From the NCBI RefSeq assembly GCF_035222275.1, contig NC_085881.1:2480001-2544000 (forward strand): a DNA stretch of 64,000 nt, given 5' to 3'. This document shows positions 1 to 13,300 of the stretch, piece by piece. Position numbers and translations under genes: made by a program. Below the pieces are notes generated by a model. It worked only from the letters and a program-made list of their open reading frames with translations. It did no database searches and was not told the DNA's origin. The stretch comes from Podospora bellae-mahoneyi (lineage: Eukaryota; Ascomycota; Sordariomycetes; Sordariales; Podosporaceae). Numbering within the stretch: the first letter of the stretch is position 1; the number at the start of each line of letters is the position of its first letter.

Positions 1-1802
1 TCAACGACCCCTTTGCGCGCCACCGACCTCCCACCCAACGCTCGACGTTTCGATCTCTTCATGACCGCCTGCAAAGCGATAGCGATGATGACTCGGATGA
101 CGAGGTGGATCACAGGTATTTGAATGTTCGGAATACCGATGAACCTGAATCTCGACCTCGTAGCCGCTCGTCCACGGATGACGAGGCTACCAAGGAAGAC
201 TATGCGTCATGGGGCCCGGCTGAGGAAGATTCGATGACGGAAGCCAGCTTTGCGTTGACCGACGGGCCGGCTCTTCCCCGAAAAAGAAAGCTGGACTTGC
301 AGATGGAGACGGCTATCAAGCGGCAGAAGAAAACGGACGAGGAGCTTTTCGGAGTTACCATCAACCGCGTCGACCCAGGTTACCCCTCGAGAGAGCTTTC
401 GCCGGAGGATATTGTGCTCCCCGATGCCGAACCCTTGGAGGAGAGGGACACTGATAGTTCGCGGATGCCGACACCTGTTCCTCAGGGGGGCAAATCCAAA
501 AAGAAGGCCACGAAAACCAAAAAGAAGTCCAAGAAACAGATTTTCGAGGAACGTGAAGCCCTCAAGCGTCAGCAGGAAGAGATCTTTGAGAAGGAGGCCT
601 CTCTGGCTGCGGATGAGGTCGAGCCCACACCCGATGCTGAGCCTGAACCGGGCATCAAGGAAGCTGCTCTTGACGAGGAGCCAGATGTTGAGAAAGGAGA
701 GAAACCTCGGAAACTGGACCTTGATGAGAAGATGTATCCGTCTGAGAAGGTTCGCGCATTTGAGCTTCCTTCGAACTTCATTCTTAACGAAACTTCGCTT
801 CGGGCTTCGGTTCTGCCTGCACTTTCCCACGCTGATCTGCCGAATCTGGAAAGATTGAAACAGAGGCAGGGGAGTGGATATCTGGAACAACCTCAGGTCT
901 GGGCGTGGATGCGGGACCGTGTTCGTGAGCTAAACTCACCCGATGCTTCAAAGGATACTCCATGCAGCATTGGCGGCTACTATGTCCCCAATACAACCGG
1001 CTGTGCCAGGACCGAAGGTGTCAAAAAGATTCTCAACTCGGAGAAGTCCAAGTACCTGCCTCACCACATCAAGGTCCAGAAGGCCCGGGAGGAGAGGCAG
1101 GCGCAAAACGGGAAGGCGGGCAAGGACTCGGTCCTGGCTGCCGCAGAAGCCGCAAAGTTGGCGGCGGAGAGCCAGGTTGCTAGAGGCACCTCGCGTGCCA
1201 ATCGGGCGAACAACCGTCGTTTTGTGGCTGGTCTGCATGACCAGATAAGGGGTCTCGGCCAGGATTCGGACGCCTTCAGGTTCAACCAGCTCAAAAAACG
1301 GAAGAAGCCCGTCAAGTTTGCTCGGTCGGCCATCCACAACTGGGGACTGTACACTATGGAGAACATTCCCAAGGACGACATGATCATCGAATATGTGGGC
1401 GAAGAAGTCCGGCAGGTGATTGCAGAGCTCCGAGAGGCGAGATATCTCAAGAGCGGCATAGGTAGCAGTTATCTCTTCCGAATTGATGACAACACGGTCA
1501 TCGACGCGACCAAGAAGGGCGGCATCGCGCGGTTCATCAACCACAGCTGCATGCCCAACTGCACGGCCAAGATCATCAAGGTGGAGGGTAGCAAAAGGAT
1601 TGTCATTTATGCCCTCCGGGACATTGCTCAGAGTAAGTTTACATCTAATAAGCGACTAGTTTTCCATGATGTGATCATTGGCTAACCGTGTGCTCCAGAC
1701 GAGGAGCTAACATACGACTACAAATTTGAGCGTGAGATAGGAGCTACGGACCGCATTCCCTGCCTATGCGGAACAGCGGCTTGCAAGGGCTTCCTCAACT
1801 AA
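1..1802 (+). CDS. set1: SET1 histone H3K4 methyltransferase (COMPASS catalytic subunit), 3' part
   Basis: The gene is cut by the window start: frame 3 is open from base 3, so the N-terminal RRM part lies outside. Exons are <3..1632 and 1699..1802; the intron starts GTAAGT, has a GGCTAAC branch site and ends CTCCAG. The visible 577 residues begin with an acidic and then a lysine-rich linker. An N-SET region follows (about 880-1310, with [16 protein letters not shown]). The SET domain (about 1310-1735) shows SAIHNWGLY, the [11 protein letters not shown] cofactor-binding loop and the catalytic ELTYDYKFE. The post-SET zinc cluster is CLCGTAAC, and the protein ends GFLN, as Set1/MLL-type enzymes do. 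From family knowledge it mono-, di- and trimethylates H3K4 in the nucleus at active genes. All core motifs are intact. Confidence 0.96.
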
Positions 1803-2942
1803 TGCCTTTAATGTCTTTTCACCCTTGCCCTTTTCTCAGGCATCTTTCTTTTTCAAAAAAAAAAAAAAAATTCACCATGGGTCTGGGTTTGGCCACACTT
1901 ATGGCAGGCGCACGGCTATTCTTTGTCCAAGGAGGAAAAACTGGAGTCCATATACTCAGGGCGCGCGGATAGGGCTTATTTCGGGGCAGGCGAAAGCGGG
2001 CAGGCAGGCTTCTGAGCAGGTTTGCCCTCTCACTTCTGAGGCTTATTCACCAAGCATTTGACAAGCGATTTCAACTCTCACTTTATGCCCGTTTCATCAT
2101 GACTTGGGTACTTGATTTGTTTTTCTCCTCCTTTCCCTTTTCTGGAGCTTATTGATTGGGCTTACTTGTGATAAGGCGGTGCACGGATATGATAAAAAGT
2201 CAACGTTGGAGAAGAAGACGAAACAGGAAGGGGAGCAGGCAAGCAATGGGAAATGATGCTTGCTACCGCAAAAATCCCTTTTGCTTTGATATCGTGGCAT
2301 ACATGTACATAATTGTAAGATTTAAGGAGTCTGGTGAGGGAGATTGTGGGGGGGTATCTAGGCTTGGGATTCGCATTGGGTTTATGGAGTTTGCTGATTA
2401 AGGGAATTGGGATTTTGGAAGAATGGGAGGGTGGTGTTTGGTGTTCTAAGAGAGTTATAGACGGGCAGAAGCGCGTGGTGCCTCGGTATTGATTTGGTAG
2501 CGAAGTAAATGCAGCGCATCGAACTTGTTTTTGGAGATGTCGAGTATTCGCATGTAAACAAAACAGTGGGAGATGCTACAGGCAGTTGTTGAAGTTGACG
2601 TCTCTCCAATCTTTTTGAAATACAGACGGAGTATCTACGGCATATTTAACAGAACAGAGTTGCTGGGCCGCTCAGCTGGCAAGAGGGATCGTAGTTTCAG
2701 ATCAAACATGGAAGTGTTGGTTCCTTCCGCCTCGGTGAGCCTGCCCAGCTGGTAATTACGCGGTTTAGTTATTGTTATTAATGACAGCGTGGAAATTAAG
2801 ATGGTGTCTGGGTCACTTTCCTCTTACACTAACTACATTGTAAAGGCGCTGGAAGTTGTCTGTCATTCTTGAAACTACTCTACCGACATCCCGCGACACT
2901 GGACATCATCGACTGCGAGCGGAAGGTCTCTGAGTGTCTTGG
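1803..2942. other. SET1/V-ATPase intergenic region
   Basis: No convincing gene is seen. A poly-A run (about 1856-1870) lies just behind the SET1 stop and the rest is probably SET1 3' UTR and the upstream region of the V-ATPase gene. Short ORFs on both strands have no recognisable domain. Confidence 0.6.
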
Positions 2943-3341
2943 ATGCAGGCGGGACTGGGACTGGGACTGCGCCCGCGGTTGAAGGCGCGGCCGTCGCTGG
3001 TTGACTTGTTGGTTAGAGCTGCTAGCACACAGCAGCAAGCGTCATCGCCTCCACCGCCGGCTGGCAACGACGCTCCCTCAGGCCCCGGGTCCCGCCAAGA
3101 GGAGCTCCTCCGACCGGGAGCTCCAACTGCAACTGCAGCGGCGCTGCTGATTCTCGACCAAGCTGCGAACCTCCCACTTCCTAGCTCGCCAGAAACACCA
3201 CGCATCAACACGCCCGCATCCGTCCCGCCATCGTCGGCCTCTATTTCGAATATACCTACGCTCGTCATTACTTCTGAATCCCCTCCGTCATCTCCCCTCC
3301 CCGCACCTACAGCAATTGTTGCTCCTCCCCCGAAGCCCAGC
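2943..3341 (+). other. In-frame open extension upstream of the V-ATPase start
   Basis: From an ATG at 2943 there are 133 stop-free codons in the same frame as the canonical V-ATPase ATG at 3342. The first 30 or so residues are rich in Leu/Arg/Ala and lack acidic residues until an Asp (MQAGLGLGLRPRLKARPS), followed by a Pro/Ser/Ala-rich stretch. The opposite strand is also open here, so composition bias is a real alternative. It may be 5' UTR, or it may encode a longer N-terminus. Confidence 0.3.
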
Positions 3342-5673
3342 ATGGCCCCCGTAAGCTAGCCCCCCCCCGCCTCCAACTCTCTCGAAACAATGCAAGCAAG
3401 CTGTCCATGGCGTGCGTCTTTGGACATCTGCCTAACCACCACGCCGGCGCACCTTCACCATTACCACCACGAATCCGATGCACCCCCCTTTTTGTTACAA
3501 TGGGCTATGGTCACTGACATGATGGTGCCTTGCAGTCCAAAGCAGATGGCCAGGATGGAGTGCACAGCGGTATGCGCCAACCCCTCATCCCAACCACCAC
3601 ATTGGTGGTGTATCTCTAGTTGCTAACTGATGGACGTACAGGCAAAATCTACTCGGTGTCTGGGTTAGTTCGAACCGATACATACCCCGATAACACATAC
3701 CGAAAGATCCTCGATGGCTAACATGCAGCCCCCAGCCCCGTCGTTGTCGCCGAGGACATGATTGGTGTTGCTATGTATGAGTTGGTATGGTTCTGGTTCG
3801 GTGCGATGGCATAAAAGACGCTCTGGCTAAGCTATGGAAACAGGTCAAAGTTGGTCACGATCAGCTCGTTGGTGAAGTCATTCGTATCAATGGCGACCAA
3901 GCGACCATCCAGGTGTACGAGGAAACAGGTACGATGCGGCTCTCCACCCTGCCCGGCGCAAGCTTGCCGAAGCTAACCTCGAGTGTCTCACAGCCGGTGT
4001 CATGGTTGGCGACCCCGTGCTCCGAACCGGCAAGCCCCTCTCCGTCGAACTCGGCCCCGGTCTCTTGAACAATATCTACGATGGTATCCAGCGCCCACTT
4101 GAAAAGATCTCGCAGGTCTCCCAGAGCATTTATATTCCCAGAGGCATTGCCGCTCCTGCCCTCGACCGCGAGAAGAAGTGGGAGTTTACCCCAACCAAGA
4201 AGGTCGGCGACCACATCGCCGGTGGTGACGTATGGGGTACCGTTTACGAAAACTCGTTCATTACCGTCCACAAGATTCTCTTGCCTCCCAGGGCTCGCGG
4301 TACCATCACGAGGATCGCCGAGAAGGGCAGCTACACAGTTGAAGAGAAGATCCTCGAGGTCGAGTTCGACGGCAAGAAGACTGAGTACCCCATGATGCAG
4401 ACCTGGCCAGTACGTGTGCCGCGCCCAACCACGGAGAAGCACTCTGCCAATCAGCCCTTCCTGGTCGGTCAGCGTGTGCTCGACGCTCTCTTCCCTTCGG
4501 TCCAGGGTGGTACCGTCGCCATTCCCGGTGCTTTCGGCTGTGGCAAGACTGTCATTTCCCAGTCCGTCTCCAAGTTCTCCAACAGCGATGTCATTGTGTA
4601 CGTCGGCTGTGGTGAGCGTGGTAACGAGATGGCCGAAGTCTTGAAGGATTTCCCATCGCTCAAGATTGAAGTCGATGGCCGCATGGAGCCTATCATGAAG
4701 CGCACAACTCTTATTGCCAACACGTCCAACATGCCCGTCGCTGCCCGTGAAGCGTCCATCTACACCGGCATCACAGTGGCCGAGTACTTCAGAGATCAAG
4801 GCATGGACGTTGCCATGATGGCTGACTCGTCTTCCCGCTGGGCTGAGGCTCTGAGAGAAATTTCCGGCCGTCTCGGTGAGATGCCCGCTGATCAAGGTTT
4901 CCCCGCCTACCTCTCTGCCAAGTTGGCCTCGTTCTACGAACGTGCCGGAAAGGTCCAGGCGCTGGGCAGCCCCGACCGCGATGGCAGTGTCAGCATTGTC
5001 GGTGCTGTGTCACCACCCGGTGGTGATTTCTCCGATCCTGTTACATCTGCCACGCTCGGTATCGTGCAGGTCTTCTGGGGTTTGGACAAGAAGCTTGCGC
5101 AGCGCAAGCATTTCCCTTCGATCAACACCTCGCTCAGTTATAGCAAGTACACCATGACGCTCGACAAGTGGTACGAGAAGGAGTACCCCGACTTTCCTCG
5201 CCTGCGCGACCGTATCAAGCAGCTTCTTTCCGACAGTGAAGAGCTCGACCAGGTCGTCCAGCTGGTCGGCAAGTCTGCGCTGTCTGACCCTGACAAGATC
5301 ACCTTGGATATGGCTACCCTCATCAAGGAGGATTTCCTCCAGCAGAACGGTTACTCCAAGTATGACCAGTTCTGCCCCATCTGGAAGACGGAGTGGATGA
5401 TGAAGCTCATGATGGGATTCCACGATGAGGCGCAAAAGGCGATCGCCTCTGGCCAGAGCTGGGCCAAGGTGCGCGATGCCACCCAGGACCTCCAGGGCGA
5501 GCTGCGCAGACTCAAGTTTGAGATTCCAGATGAGGGACAGGAGAAGATTTGCAAGAAGGTTAGTCCCTTTACTATCATCCCCTGGGAGAGAGAATCATGA
5601 ACTGACAATGAAATAGTACGAGGCGATACAACAAGCCATGCTTGACAAGTTTGCTTCCGTGATTGACGAGTAA
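3342..5673 (+). CDS. vma1: V-type H+-ATPase catalytic subunit A
   Basis: Seven exons can be read: 3342..3350, 3536..3569, 3642..3663, 3736..3784, 3844..3928, 3994..5558 and 5617..5673, giving 606 residues, about the length I recall for the Neurospora vma-1 protein. All splice sites are GT..AG and five of the six introns lie in the first 650 bp. The protein is the ATP-hydrolysing subunit of the V1 sector, which acidifies vacuoles. Visible signatures are the Walker A loop [21 protein letters not shown], the [19 protein letters not shown] segment and the [12 protein letters not shown] region. There is no intein at the Walker A site where some yeasts carry one. ATG 3342 (context CAGCATGGCC) is the family start; an in-frame ATG 399 bp upstream would give a longer form. 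Confidence 0.97.
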
Positions 5674-6683
5674 AAAATGATGTATTGTTGACAGCAAGGG
5701 GCGTCACGGTTGTTGGCATATTCTAAGCGAACTCATTCTGGGTTCTTTTTGCAAAGCGCGGTCATCGTGACAGGTTGTTGCTGTTTGTAGGCACTACAAT
5801 TGCGTTTGACATGTGATGATTGTTGAAGGGTGGGGGAAAGGGGATGGGTGGTGGATTATTACCCTGGCTTTCATAGATTTCTCTGTTCTGTCAGTCTCTG
5901 TTCCTCTGTCCCTCTTTCTGACATACACATTCTTGGGGGTTCAATGGGGTAGATAGTGTATTGATTGGTTCTGCAAACACTTGATGCTTCGGTAATTCGG
6001 ATCATGATGTTGTCATGAGAAAGTCACATGGCACCTCGGCATAACATGTGAAGATTATTGATGAAGCAGAATAGTTCGAGACTTTTCTGTATTTCAACCG
6101 TCATTATATACCATACATCATATCCAGTTGGGATGGGTCGTTATCGTTATAAACAAGCAACAAAAACATCAACAGCAGCAAGTGACTCTTTCTCACCCTC
6201 TCTCTCCTTCTCAAACCAGATAACAACCCGCCTGCCTGCCTATCCATAGCCATCCAGATAGAACCCCATACCAACCATCCATATAAGCCTTTGCCAACCA
6301 AATATTTCCAACAAACTTTGAGAAGCCAAACCAGCCAGCCAGCTAATAACCATCCGAACTAGAATCAAACCATGACCCAAATATATCTCGATCAATGCGC
6401 CGCCAAAGAAGCGAAAACGCATAATATCCCAGCCCTCTCGCTACCTTTTTTTTCCCCCACATCTCTCTGTTTGAAAGTATTCCAACACGTTCTCTCTTCC
6501 AACACGATTTCCAACAAACCATTCAACTCCAAAACAGACACTGGGGTATCCCCCTCTTCCAACTCTTCTGATCCCTCATCTTCTTTCTCAAATAGCTCCA
6601 CAAGTCAACTCATCCCCCGAAACGAGAAGGCAGCCAATAGAAGAGGGATGAACCCTTTAAATCCCCTTCTCCTTTCTCCCCTG
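5674..6683. other. Convergent intergenic region
   Basis: This is the region between the converging V-ATPase and DUF4048-like genes. It is T/C-rich with simple tracts and probably holds two 3' UTRs. No coding signal was seen. Confidence 0.6.
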
Positions 6684-8864
6684 CTACCGCTGCTGCTCGG
6701 GCGGGCTCAAACTCCGTTCCCATTCCTTCATAAACTCACTCCCCATCTTCTTGATATTGGACGGGGTGAGCTTGTTGAGTACAGGCGGGAGCAACTCCTC
6801 CAATTTCCCGGTGCCGTTGGGGGATGAGCCGTTCCTCTTGTTGTTGCCGCCGCTGTTCAGTCTCGATTTCGAGCTTTTGTTCTTCCTGCACACAAGATAT
6901 CATCAGAACCTCTTCTTTTAAACGAGAAAAGAAAAAAGAAAAAGACATTAAGGTGTATATTTTGCCCGCTGGCTGGGCTGGGTATCTCTTCAAACAAAGG
7001 AAAAGAAAAAGGAAAGACCGTTGTTGAATAAATAGAAAACCCGGGTATCACATCAAACAAAAAAACGAAAAAAATGGGACTCATACAATGGCGTCTCTTC
7101 CTCTTCCTCTTCCTCCTCCCCTCCCCTCTTCGGCGAGGTCGGATCACTAGGCATAATATCCCCATTCACCGTCGTCCCGCTCCACCGCGGACTCGACACA
7201 CCACCACCCGTCGGCGGGCTGCTATTCCAATTCGACCAGTCATTATCATCCACCGAGTCGGCCGTCAGCGGCGTCCACGAGAACCTCTTTGTTGGTTTTG
7301 TCGCTTCCGTTTTTGATCTCCTGAGGGGGAGTGGTGGTGGTTTAAACTCCTCTTCCTGGGCAGTAGTAGGGATAGGGTTCATTGTCGCCAAATCATCAAA
7401 TGCCGACGAAACCTTTGGTCGAGGATTGTGTGCGGGCCGGATGGTGTCTTGCTGGTCGCTGCTGTCAAAAAGGAGCATCCTCTCCACTTTCGTCTGGCGC
7501 ATGTTGCCCGTGTTGTCGCGGAGGTAGACGCCCTGTCCGGTGATGGGTTCGTCGCCCACCGTCGCTTGGCGGATGTCTTCCATGAAGGTCCAGATACCTG
7601 ATTTGAGGTCCTGGGCAATCTGCTTAACGCTTGTAGGCTGGGGTGTAGTCCTCGGTGCCCAGGAGGCGCGTTTGGCGAGGTAGCTCGGAGTAACAGGAGC
7701 ATAGTTATGAACACCATGTGGATCGTAGTCCAGTTTCAGATGGTTCGGCCCGTCTTCATGTATGGAGAAGCCCTCGCCCGGTTTTGTCGGTGATAGCAGC
7801 GAGAGTTTCCTCGCGTGACCACCAGTGAATACCCGTCGCCGGCTCTTTTCCGGTGTAGGTTGCTGTTGTTGGTGCTGCTGCCCCAGCAACGTCTTCCTCC
7901 TGTCCAGCTCAATGCTCCTCCGGATGGCAACCTCGTCGTGACAATCCGCCGGCGAGTTTAACGATCGCAACGCTTCGTGGTTTCGCCTGTTAGTTGGTCT
8001 TTTCTTGTATCCCTCGTGTAGGGTAAACTCGTCTTTTAACCTCGCCAGCTCGGCCTCGGCACGGTCCAGCTCTTCCCTCAGCTCCATTACTCGCCTCTCC
8101 TGCGCTGCTATCGCGGTGATGAAGTCGATTCCCTCCACCGGGGACATGATGGAGGAGGGGGTGTCTAATGGTGTTGGGGGAAAGGTCGCTGCGGTGGTGG
8201 ATGCTGGGACGGGTCGGGAGGGGAAGGCACTTGGTGGTGCGATGGGTAGGGTCAGGGATAATCTGTTGGTGGTTCTGGAGGCTGAGGAGGTGGATCGTGA
8301 GGAGCGACCCCCGCTGAACCCACCAAAGGGGGAACTGGGCGAGCTGAGAAGATCATCGGGGATTGTTCGAGGTCGTATGTCGTCTTGACTGCTTCCTCGG
8401 CTTCCAATTCCTCGATTAGCGACGTGCCGCCGTAGATTGTTTGGTGTTCCTTGTCCTGCCATTGTATCGTCCAGGCTTCTTCTAGGTGAAATCATCTGAT
8501 CCATGTAGTAAGGGTGCTGTTGGTTCTTTGGCGTGACGGGTGTTCTTGGGCGGGGTGGTTCGGTCTTCTGTGCTGGTGGTGGTGGTGGTGGTGGTGGTTG
8601 TTTGTTTTCAATGATAAGCGGGTCGGGGGCGATAAACGAGTGTTGTTGTGACGGCTTGCGCAAGGAGGGGAATTCAGGATCAAAGGCCGACCAAGCAGCT
8701 CTGCGGCGTCGAAGAAGGCGGTGGCGGGGAGCGGTGTAGCGAGTCGTTCTTCTGGCGACGACGACGGCCTTGTGAGCGTTCAGCAGGCGGCTGTCGCGTT
8801 GGTATAAAAGAGTGTAGGCGCAAGCCGAAACGAAGCAAGTTCGGAGGATGGGGATGGAGGTCAT
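6684..8864 (-). CDS. DUF4048-like coiled-coil protein
   Basis: Two exons on the minus strand, 8864..7087 and 6885..6684, joined by a 201-bp intron (GTATGAGT..TGTGTGCAG), give 659 residues. The joined C-terminus reads in phase into a conserved-looking tail (LEELLPPVLNKLTPSNIKKM). Most of the protein is Ser/Pro-rich and probably disordered. An octaproline is encoded by a TGG/CCA microsatellite (about 8575-8600). A predicted coiled coil is centred on AAQERRVMELREELDRAEAE, and a second conserved block contains IWTFMEDIRQATVGDEP. These two blocks are what I associate with the fungal DUF4048 family, whose function I do not know. A start at a later Met (for example in YYMDQMISPRR) is possible, since the first 60 residues are basic and not clearly conserved. 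Confidence 0.75.
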
Positions 8865-10336
8865 GGAAAAAAAAGAAGAGAGCAGCGCTTTCAGAAGGGG
8901 ACGACAGTGTGTGGAAACCTCATCTCGCCCGATTCATGCGACCCTTTTTTCTTATTGGTGAGCAGACCTTGACCGCCAACCAATGCTGGGGGGTCTCGTC
9001 CGGGGGTTGTATGGGTTCGTCGGTGCGACTGCACAGCCCGGTCCTAGCAGCTGTAACTGACAGGGCCCCGCTCCAGATCGTTTGTTCTGAAGCTCTCAAG
9101 ACTAATGTATTCGAACGTTCGGTTGGAACACGGGGGCGGGTATGTGTGGTGTTGCGGTCTCTCTGTGTTGAACTCGGACAAGATATGGACGAGATATACC
9201 CGCCGGACGGATAGCAGCCGTGGTGGCACAAACTGTTGGGGTAGCCTGGCGGCTGCGATCGAATCCTCTCCCCCGTCGGACTTGATCGCTCACCTAAGCA
9301 CTGGAGACTGTGGTCTGGCTCGTGGGGCCGACAGGGAATAACAAGGTAAGGTTGACCGTTGGCCAGTGGAGGTGTTGCAAGTCGCAGCAAGTCGCAGGGA
9401 GATTCCAGGAGGTCGGAGAGGGGCTTCGATTATTTTAAGGATTCTCAAAATTCATTTCGATTACCTGCATGCCGTGTTGCTCCGCAGTCTCTTCCAGTGC
9501 CACAACCGCACGCGAGGATCTGGACGATGACTGGATGGACCGATGGCGAAGACGAGGGACTTGTTGGCTAAGATGGACGAGGTGGTGTGAGTGGGAATTC
9601 AGGGAATCGAATGCAAGCCATTCCGCGGCAACCAGACAACCTCACACCCTACCCAGCACTACACACATCACGGGGAAAGGAGCATGAGATCCCAATGACC
9701 TTAACGAGATAAACAAAACATTCGAATGATTCGAGAAGCAGAAACGCATGAATGAGGCGCCCGAGGTATCACCTATGGCCCGGATATTAAACGGGGATTT
9801 TATACCCAGCAATTATTTGATATAAGCTGGGATGAAAACCTCACCAGCAATGGCTTGGAAACCGTTGCATCGTATACCACATAGAAATCACAAGCCTTCT
9901 CGAACAAGGCCGCAAACTCGGTTTCCAGGCGCTGCCAACTGACTGCAAATCTCAATTTCCCCTGCATTGGAAAGTGGGACGCCCCGGATTTTGGGATCTG
10001 GAATTCTTGGAGGCAATGATGCACGGACCACTTGACAAAGAATCTCTGATTGTACTCACGTGATCCCGCGTCCTCGACGCGCTTGCGCTTCTTAGAACGG
10101 TACGGCTTGGGCAAAGGGATGCAACCGTTGTTTTCTTATCAAAGCCATGGCAACGTTGCGGCGACGAGCAGCTTACGATTTCTTTTGCCATTGAGAGAAA
10201 TCATGGGCGAATTAATTTCTGGTTCTTTTTAATCAATTCACTAGGATCCAGAACCTGCGGATTTCCAGAAAGCCTTTCTCTTACTATCCGCCAGTTCGCC
10301 GCCGGGTATTGGCTGGGTTTAGGTGTGGCCAGCGAC
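8865..10336. other. Divergent intergenic region
   Basis: This 1.5-kb stretch lies between divergent genes and probably carries both promoters. The only item of note is a short minus-strand basic peptide (about 10060-10130, LPKPYRSKKRKRVED) followed by a good GTGAGT donor. I could not extend it into a gene with a credible start. Confidence 0.5.
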
Positions 10337-13300
10337 ATGCCATCCAAGACACTGCGAGGAGCCGAGAAAAAGGCGCTGGAAGGGGAAAATGAGTCTCAGG
10401 ACACTCTGGAGGTTTTTAACCGCTTGGTGCAAGGCTACGGTGTTGGCATTGTAAGTTCTTGGTGGCGCTGAATAGGGGACCCCTCACCTTCTCTAGGCTT
10501 CCAGCATCTCAGGATTGGCTAACATCGAGACACTGTGTAGGCAAGCAGCTCACCTTCAACACCAGACCTCAGCACCACGCCGCCTCCAAGCAAGCCTGGT
10601 GTTCAGAAAGGTGCGTCAGTGCTTTGCTCTTTTTTTTTTTTTTTTTTTTTGTAATTTTTTGTGACGAATCCTGAGGACTGACGGATACACATGCACTTAG
10701 ACGTTGGCCGCTTCAAAAAGCCACCATCCTTCAACGTGAGTATTTTTCGCACGGTTCCAAGGCCGTTGAATTTCCCCGCAAAGCAAACGTTCAACGCCCC
10801 TGTTTGTCCGTTCGTGGATTGCACTGACCAGCTTCACAGACGCGGGGGACGACGCGTGCAGGCAACAACAACTCACAATCTCGTCGTCAACATCGTTCCG
10901 GCGTGGAAAGGGCACCATCGCAGGGGTCACAAACCCGCCAGGCTCCTGGCAGCGATGGCCCAGACACTCAGTTAACAGACATCCCTACCCCAAACCAGAT
11001 CAACGTTGCGCGCCGAGACAAGATGGACTCGCAAAAGTCGACACAGTCCAACAATGGTCGAAGCTATGACCAGTACTGTCGTTCGCCATCTCCCAGCATG
11101 AGCACTCGGACTCGAGAACAAGCGATTGTGGAGGAAGAGAATGCAGGGACGGTGCAGTTTGATCTTGATAAAATTCCCCAGGAAACGCCCTATCATGGTT
11201 CCAATCTACCACACGACTCGGGCTTCGTTGACTATGGTACAAGTCGTCTTCCCAAACATGCATCTCACCAGCCCATCTTATCGTCGCCTCGCCCGCCAGA
11301 GACACCGGCTGCTCCACATAACCCGTTTCGACAAGGACTCTCTCAGTTACTTCCCCCGTCCCAAATGTTTCAGTCGACCCAGTTTTCATCGGCCGTCAAA
11401 GTGGCCAGCCCAACTTCCTCACGACCATCGCCGGCAGAGTTCCCTCACCCAGGATCACTTACCGGCCCAGCTCTGTCATCCCCACTTAAGGATCGGGGTC
11501 TTCGGTCGTCTTCTGTCCCGAACCCGCCATCAAGCCCACAGATTCTTCCAGGGAGAAAGTCATCCAACCTGGAAAATCGACCCAGCAGTCCCATTCCTAG
11601 CGCCTCGAATGGAAACAAAGCTGCTACTGAAGCGCCGCAATCTGAGTTGCTCCCAAGGCGAAGAGCAGCCCCGGAGCCAATGGCCGCTTATGAGCCTATT
11701 CACAAGTCCCAAGAAAGACGTGGCTCCTCGGAAGTGCGGTCAGACCCTCCTCTATTCGAAAAGGACGATGATGACCAGGAGCTGCTTCGAAGTCGAAGGG
11801 CACAGAGCAAAAAGAATGCTGCGCTCAAGTCACTAACCGCCATCAGTGTACCGCGTTCAGCGAAGACGAAGATGGCAGAAGTCGAAGTGCCATTGACGAG
11901 CAGTGAGAAACAAACGACAAAGGCGGAGGCATATCTTGCCCAGTGCCACGGCACCGAGGCTCAAGATTCTTCACCGGATGAAGAGACCATCAAGGACTCC
12001 CAAGCTAAGAACTTGCCATCTGGACCGAAACAGCCCGCTATTGTTGACGACGATGCAACCCAGTCTGACAACGGGGATATGGCAGAGCCAGTGGTAGACT
12101 TGACGCCAGTAGCAGAGCCCGAACTTCCAGCAGTGCGTTCAAGGCGGTCAGCTCGTTCAGGCCATCCTGTTGAGCCCCCAGGTCTAGCTCCAGCTACATC
12201 CATAATTCCGGAAACGAGTCCTACACGAGTTAGAATGGAAGCCGGTGTGGTAGAGGAGCCAACCCATCAGCCGGCTGCCCCAGAACTGGAGCCGGCCTTG
12301 CCTCACTCGACCCCCCCGGCGCCCAATACAAGATCCAGAAGGGCAATTCCTGAGCCTCGTCACCCTTCAAGCTCAGACCTCACCTCCATCGCCTCAACCC
12401 CCAGCATCTACACAGACTCTACGAGAGCATCTGTGTCTGAGCGCTCGCCTCTCGAGGCTTCAATGGCTGGCAACTTCTCAGCGGTTTCTACGAGACTGAA
12501 CCGGAGACAAGCCCGTGACAGAGTTGCAAAGCCGAAAGGCTCAAGAGAGAGTCTGAGGCAATCTGTAAGGTTGCAGAGTAGGAGGGGCTCAGGTTCAACA
12601 GACGAGCTCGCTCTGCCCCTGCCGACAACGCCGGCTTTTGAGGATAGCTTGGGCGTCTCCCGTCTCAATATTGCTTCGGCATCTCGGTCTACTTTTCGAG
12701 CTGCCTGCGCGAGCATCCAATCGCCCTTCGTCCAGCCTACTTCGGGATTGTTCAGCAATATGGCTTTTGCCATTTCTTTTCAATCGAAGAAGCCAGGTGA
12801 AACCAATGATCAGTACAAGAAGCGCATGGACGATTCAACCAACCTTCAGAAGCGTATTGCGCAAGCTGGGGGCAGGGTGCTTCCAAATGGATTCGATGAG
12901 CTCTTTGAGGTTTCACCCGGGAGATCACTCACGTCGACCCCGGTCGCTAGTCCTGGGAAGGGCCAGACGTCGGCTGAGATCCAACTCACTCCTGCTGGGT
13001 ATGCCACCGGATTTACGGCGTTGATTGCTGATGGGCACTCTCGCAAGGTGAAGTACATGCAGGCTTTGGCGTTGGGACTGCCGTGTATTGCTCCGCGTTG
13101 GGTGACGATGTGTCTAGACAGGGGGGAGCTGGTGGACTGGTCGCCTTTTCTCTTGTGCGCTGGACAGTCGGCTTTTTTGGATAATGCCATCAGGTCGAGG
13201 AGTTTGGCTCCTTATGACGCCGCGACGGCTAGGTTGACGGATGTGGTTGCTCAGCGCCCGAAGCTGCTGCAGGGGAGCAGGATGCTGGCCGTGGTGAAGA

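Noticed and set aside
3660-3690. tRNA-like B-box sequence (AGTTCGAACC)
   Set aside because: No matching A box or cloverleaf can be formed and the site is inside a V-ATPase intron. No tRNA gene was found in the window.
4531-4560. Possible intein at the V-ATPase Walker A site
   Set aside because: The frame passes uninterrupted through GAFGCGKT and the following conserved residues.
3861-4895. 344-codon minus-strand open frame
   Set aside because: It is the mirror of the V-ATPase coding sequence, caused by strong codon bias on the coding strand.
9800-10191. Possible minus-strand small gene with a basic peptide and a GTGAGT donor
   Set aside because: No credible start or acceptor could be joined in phase, and downstream frames show no recognisable domain.
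10630-10653. Long T run
   Set aside because: It lies inside an intron of the checkpoint gene and is a simple mononucleotide tract.
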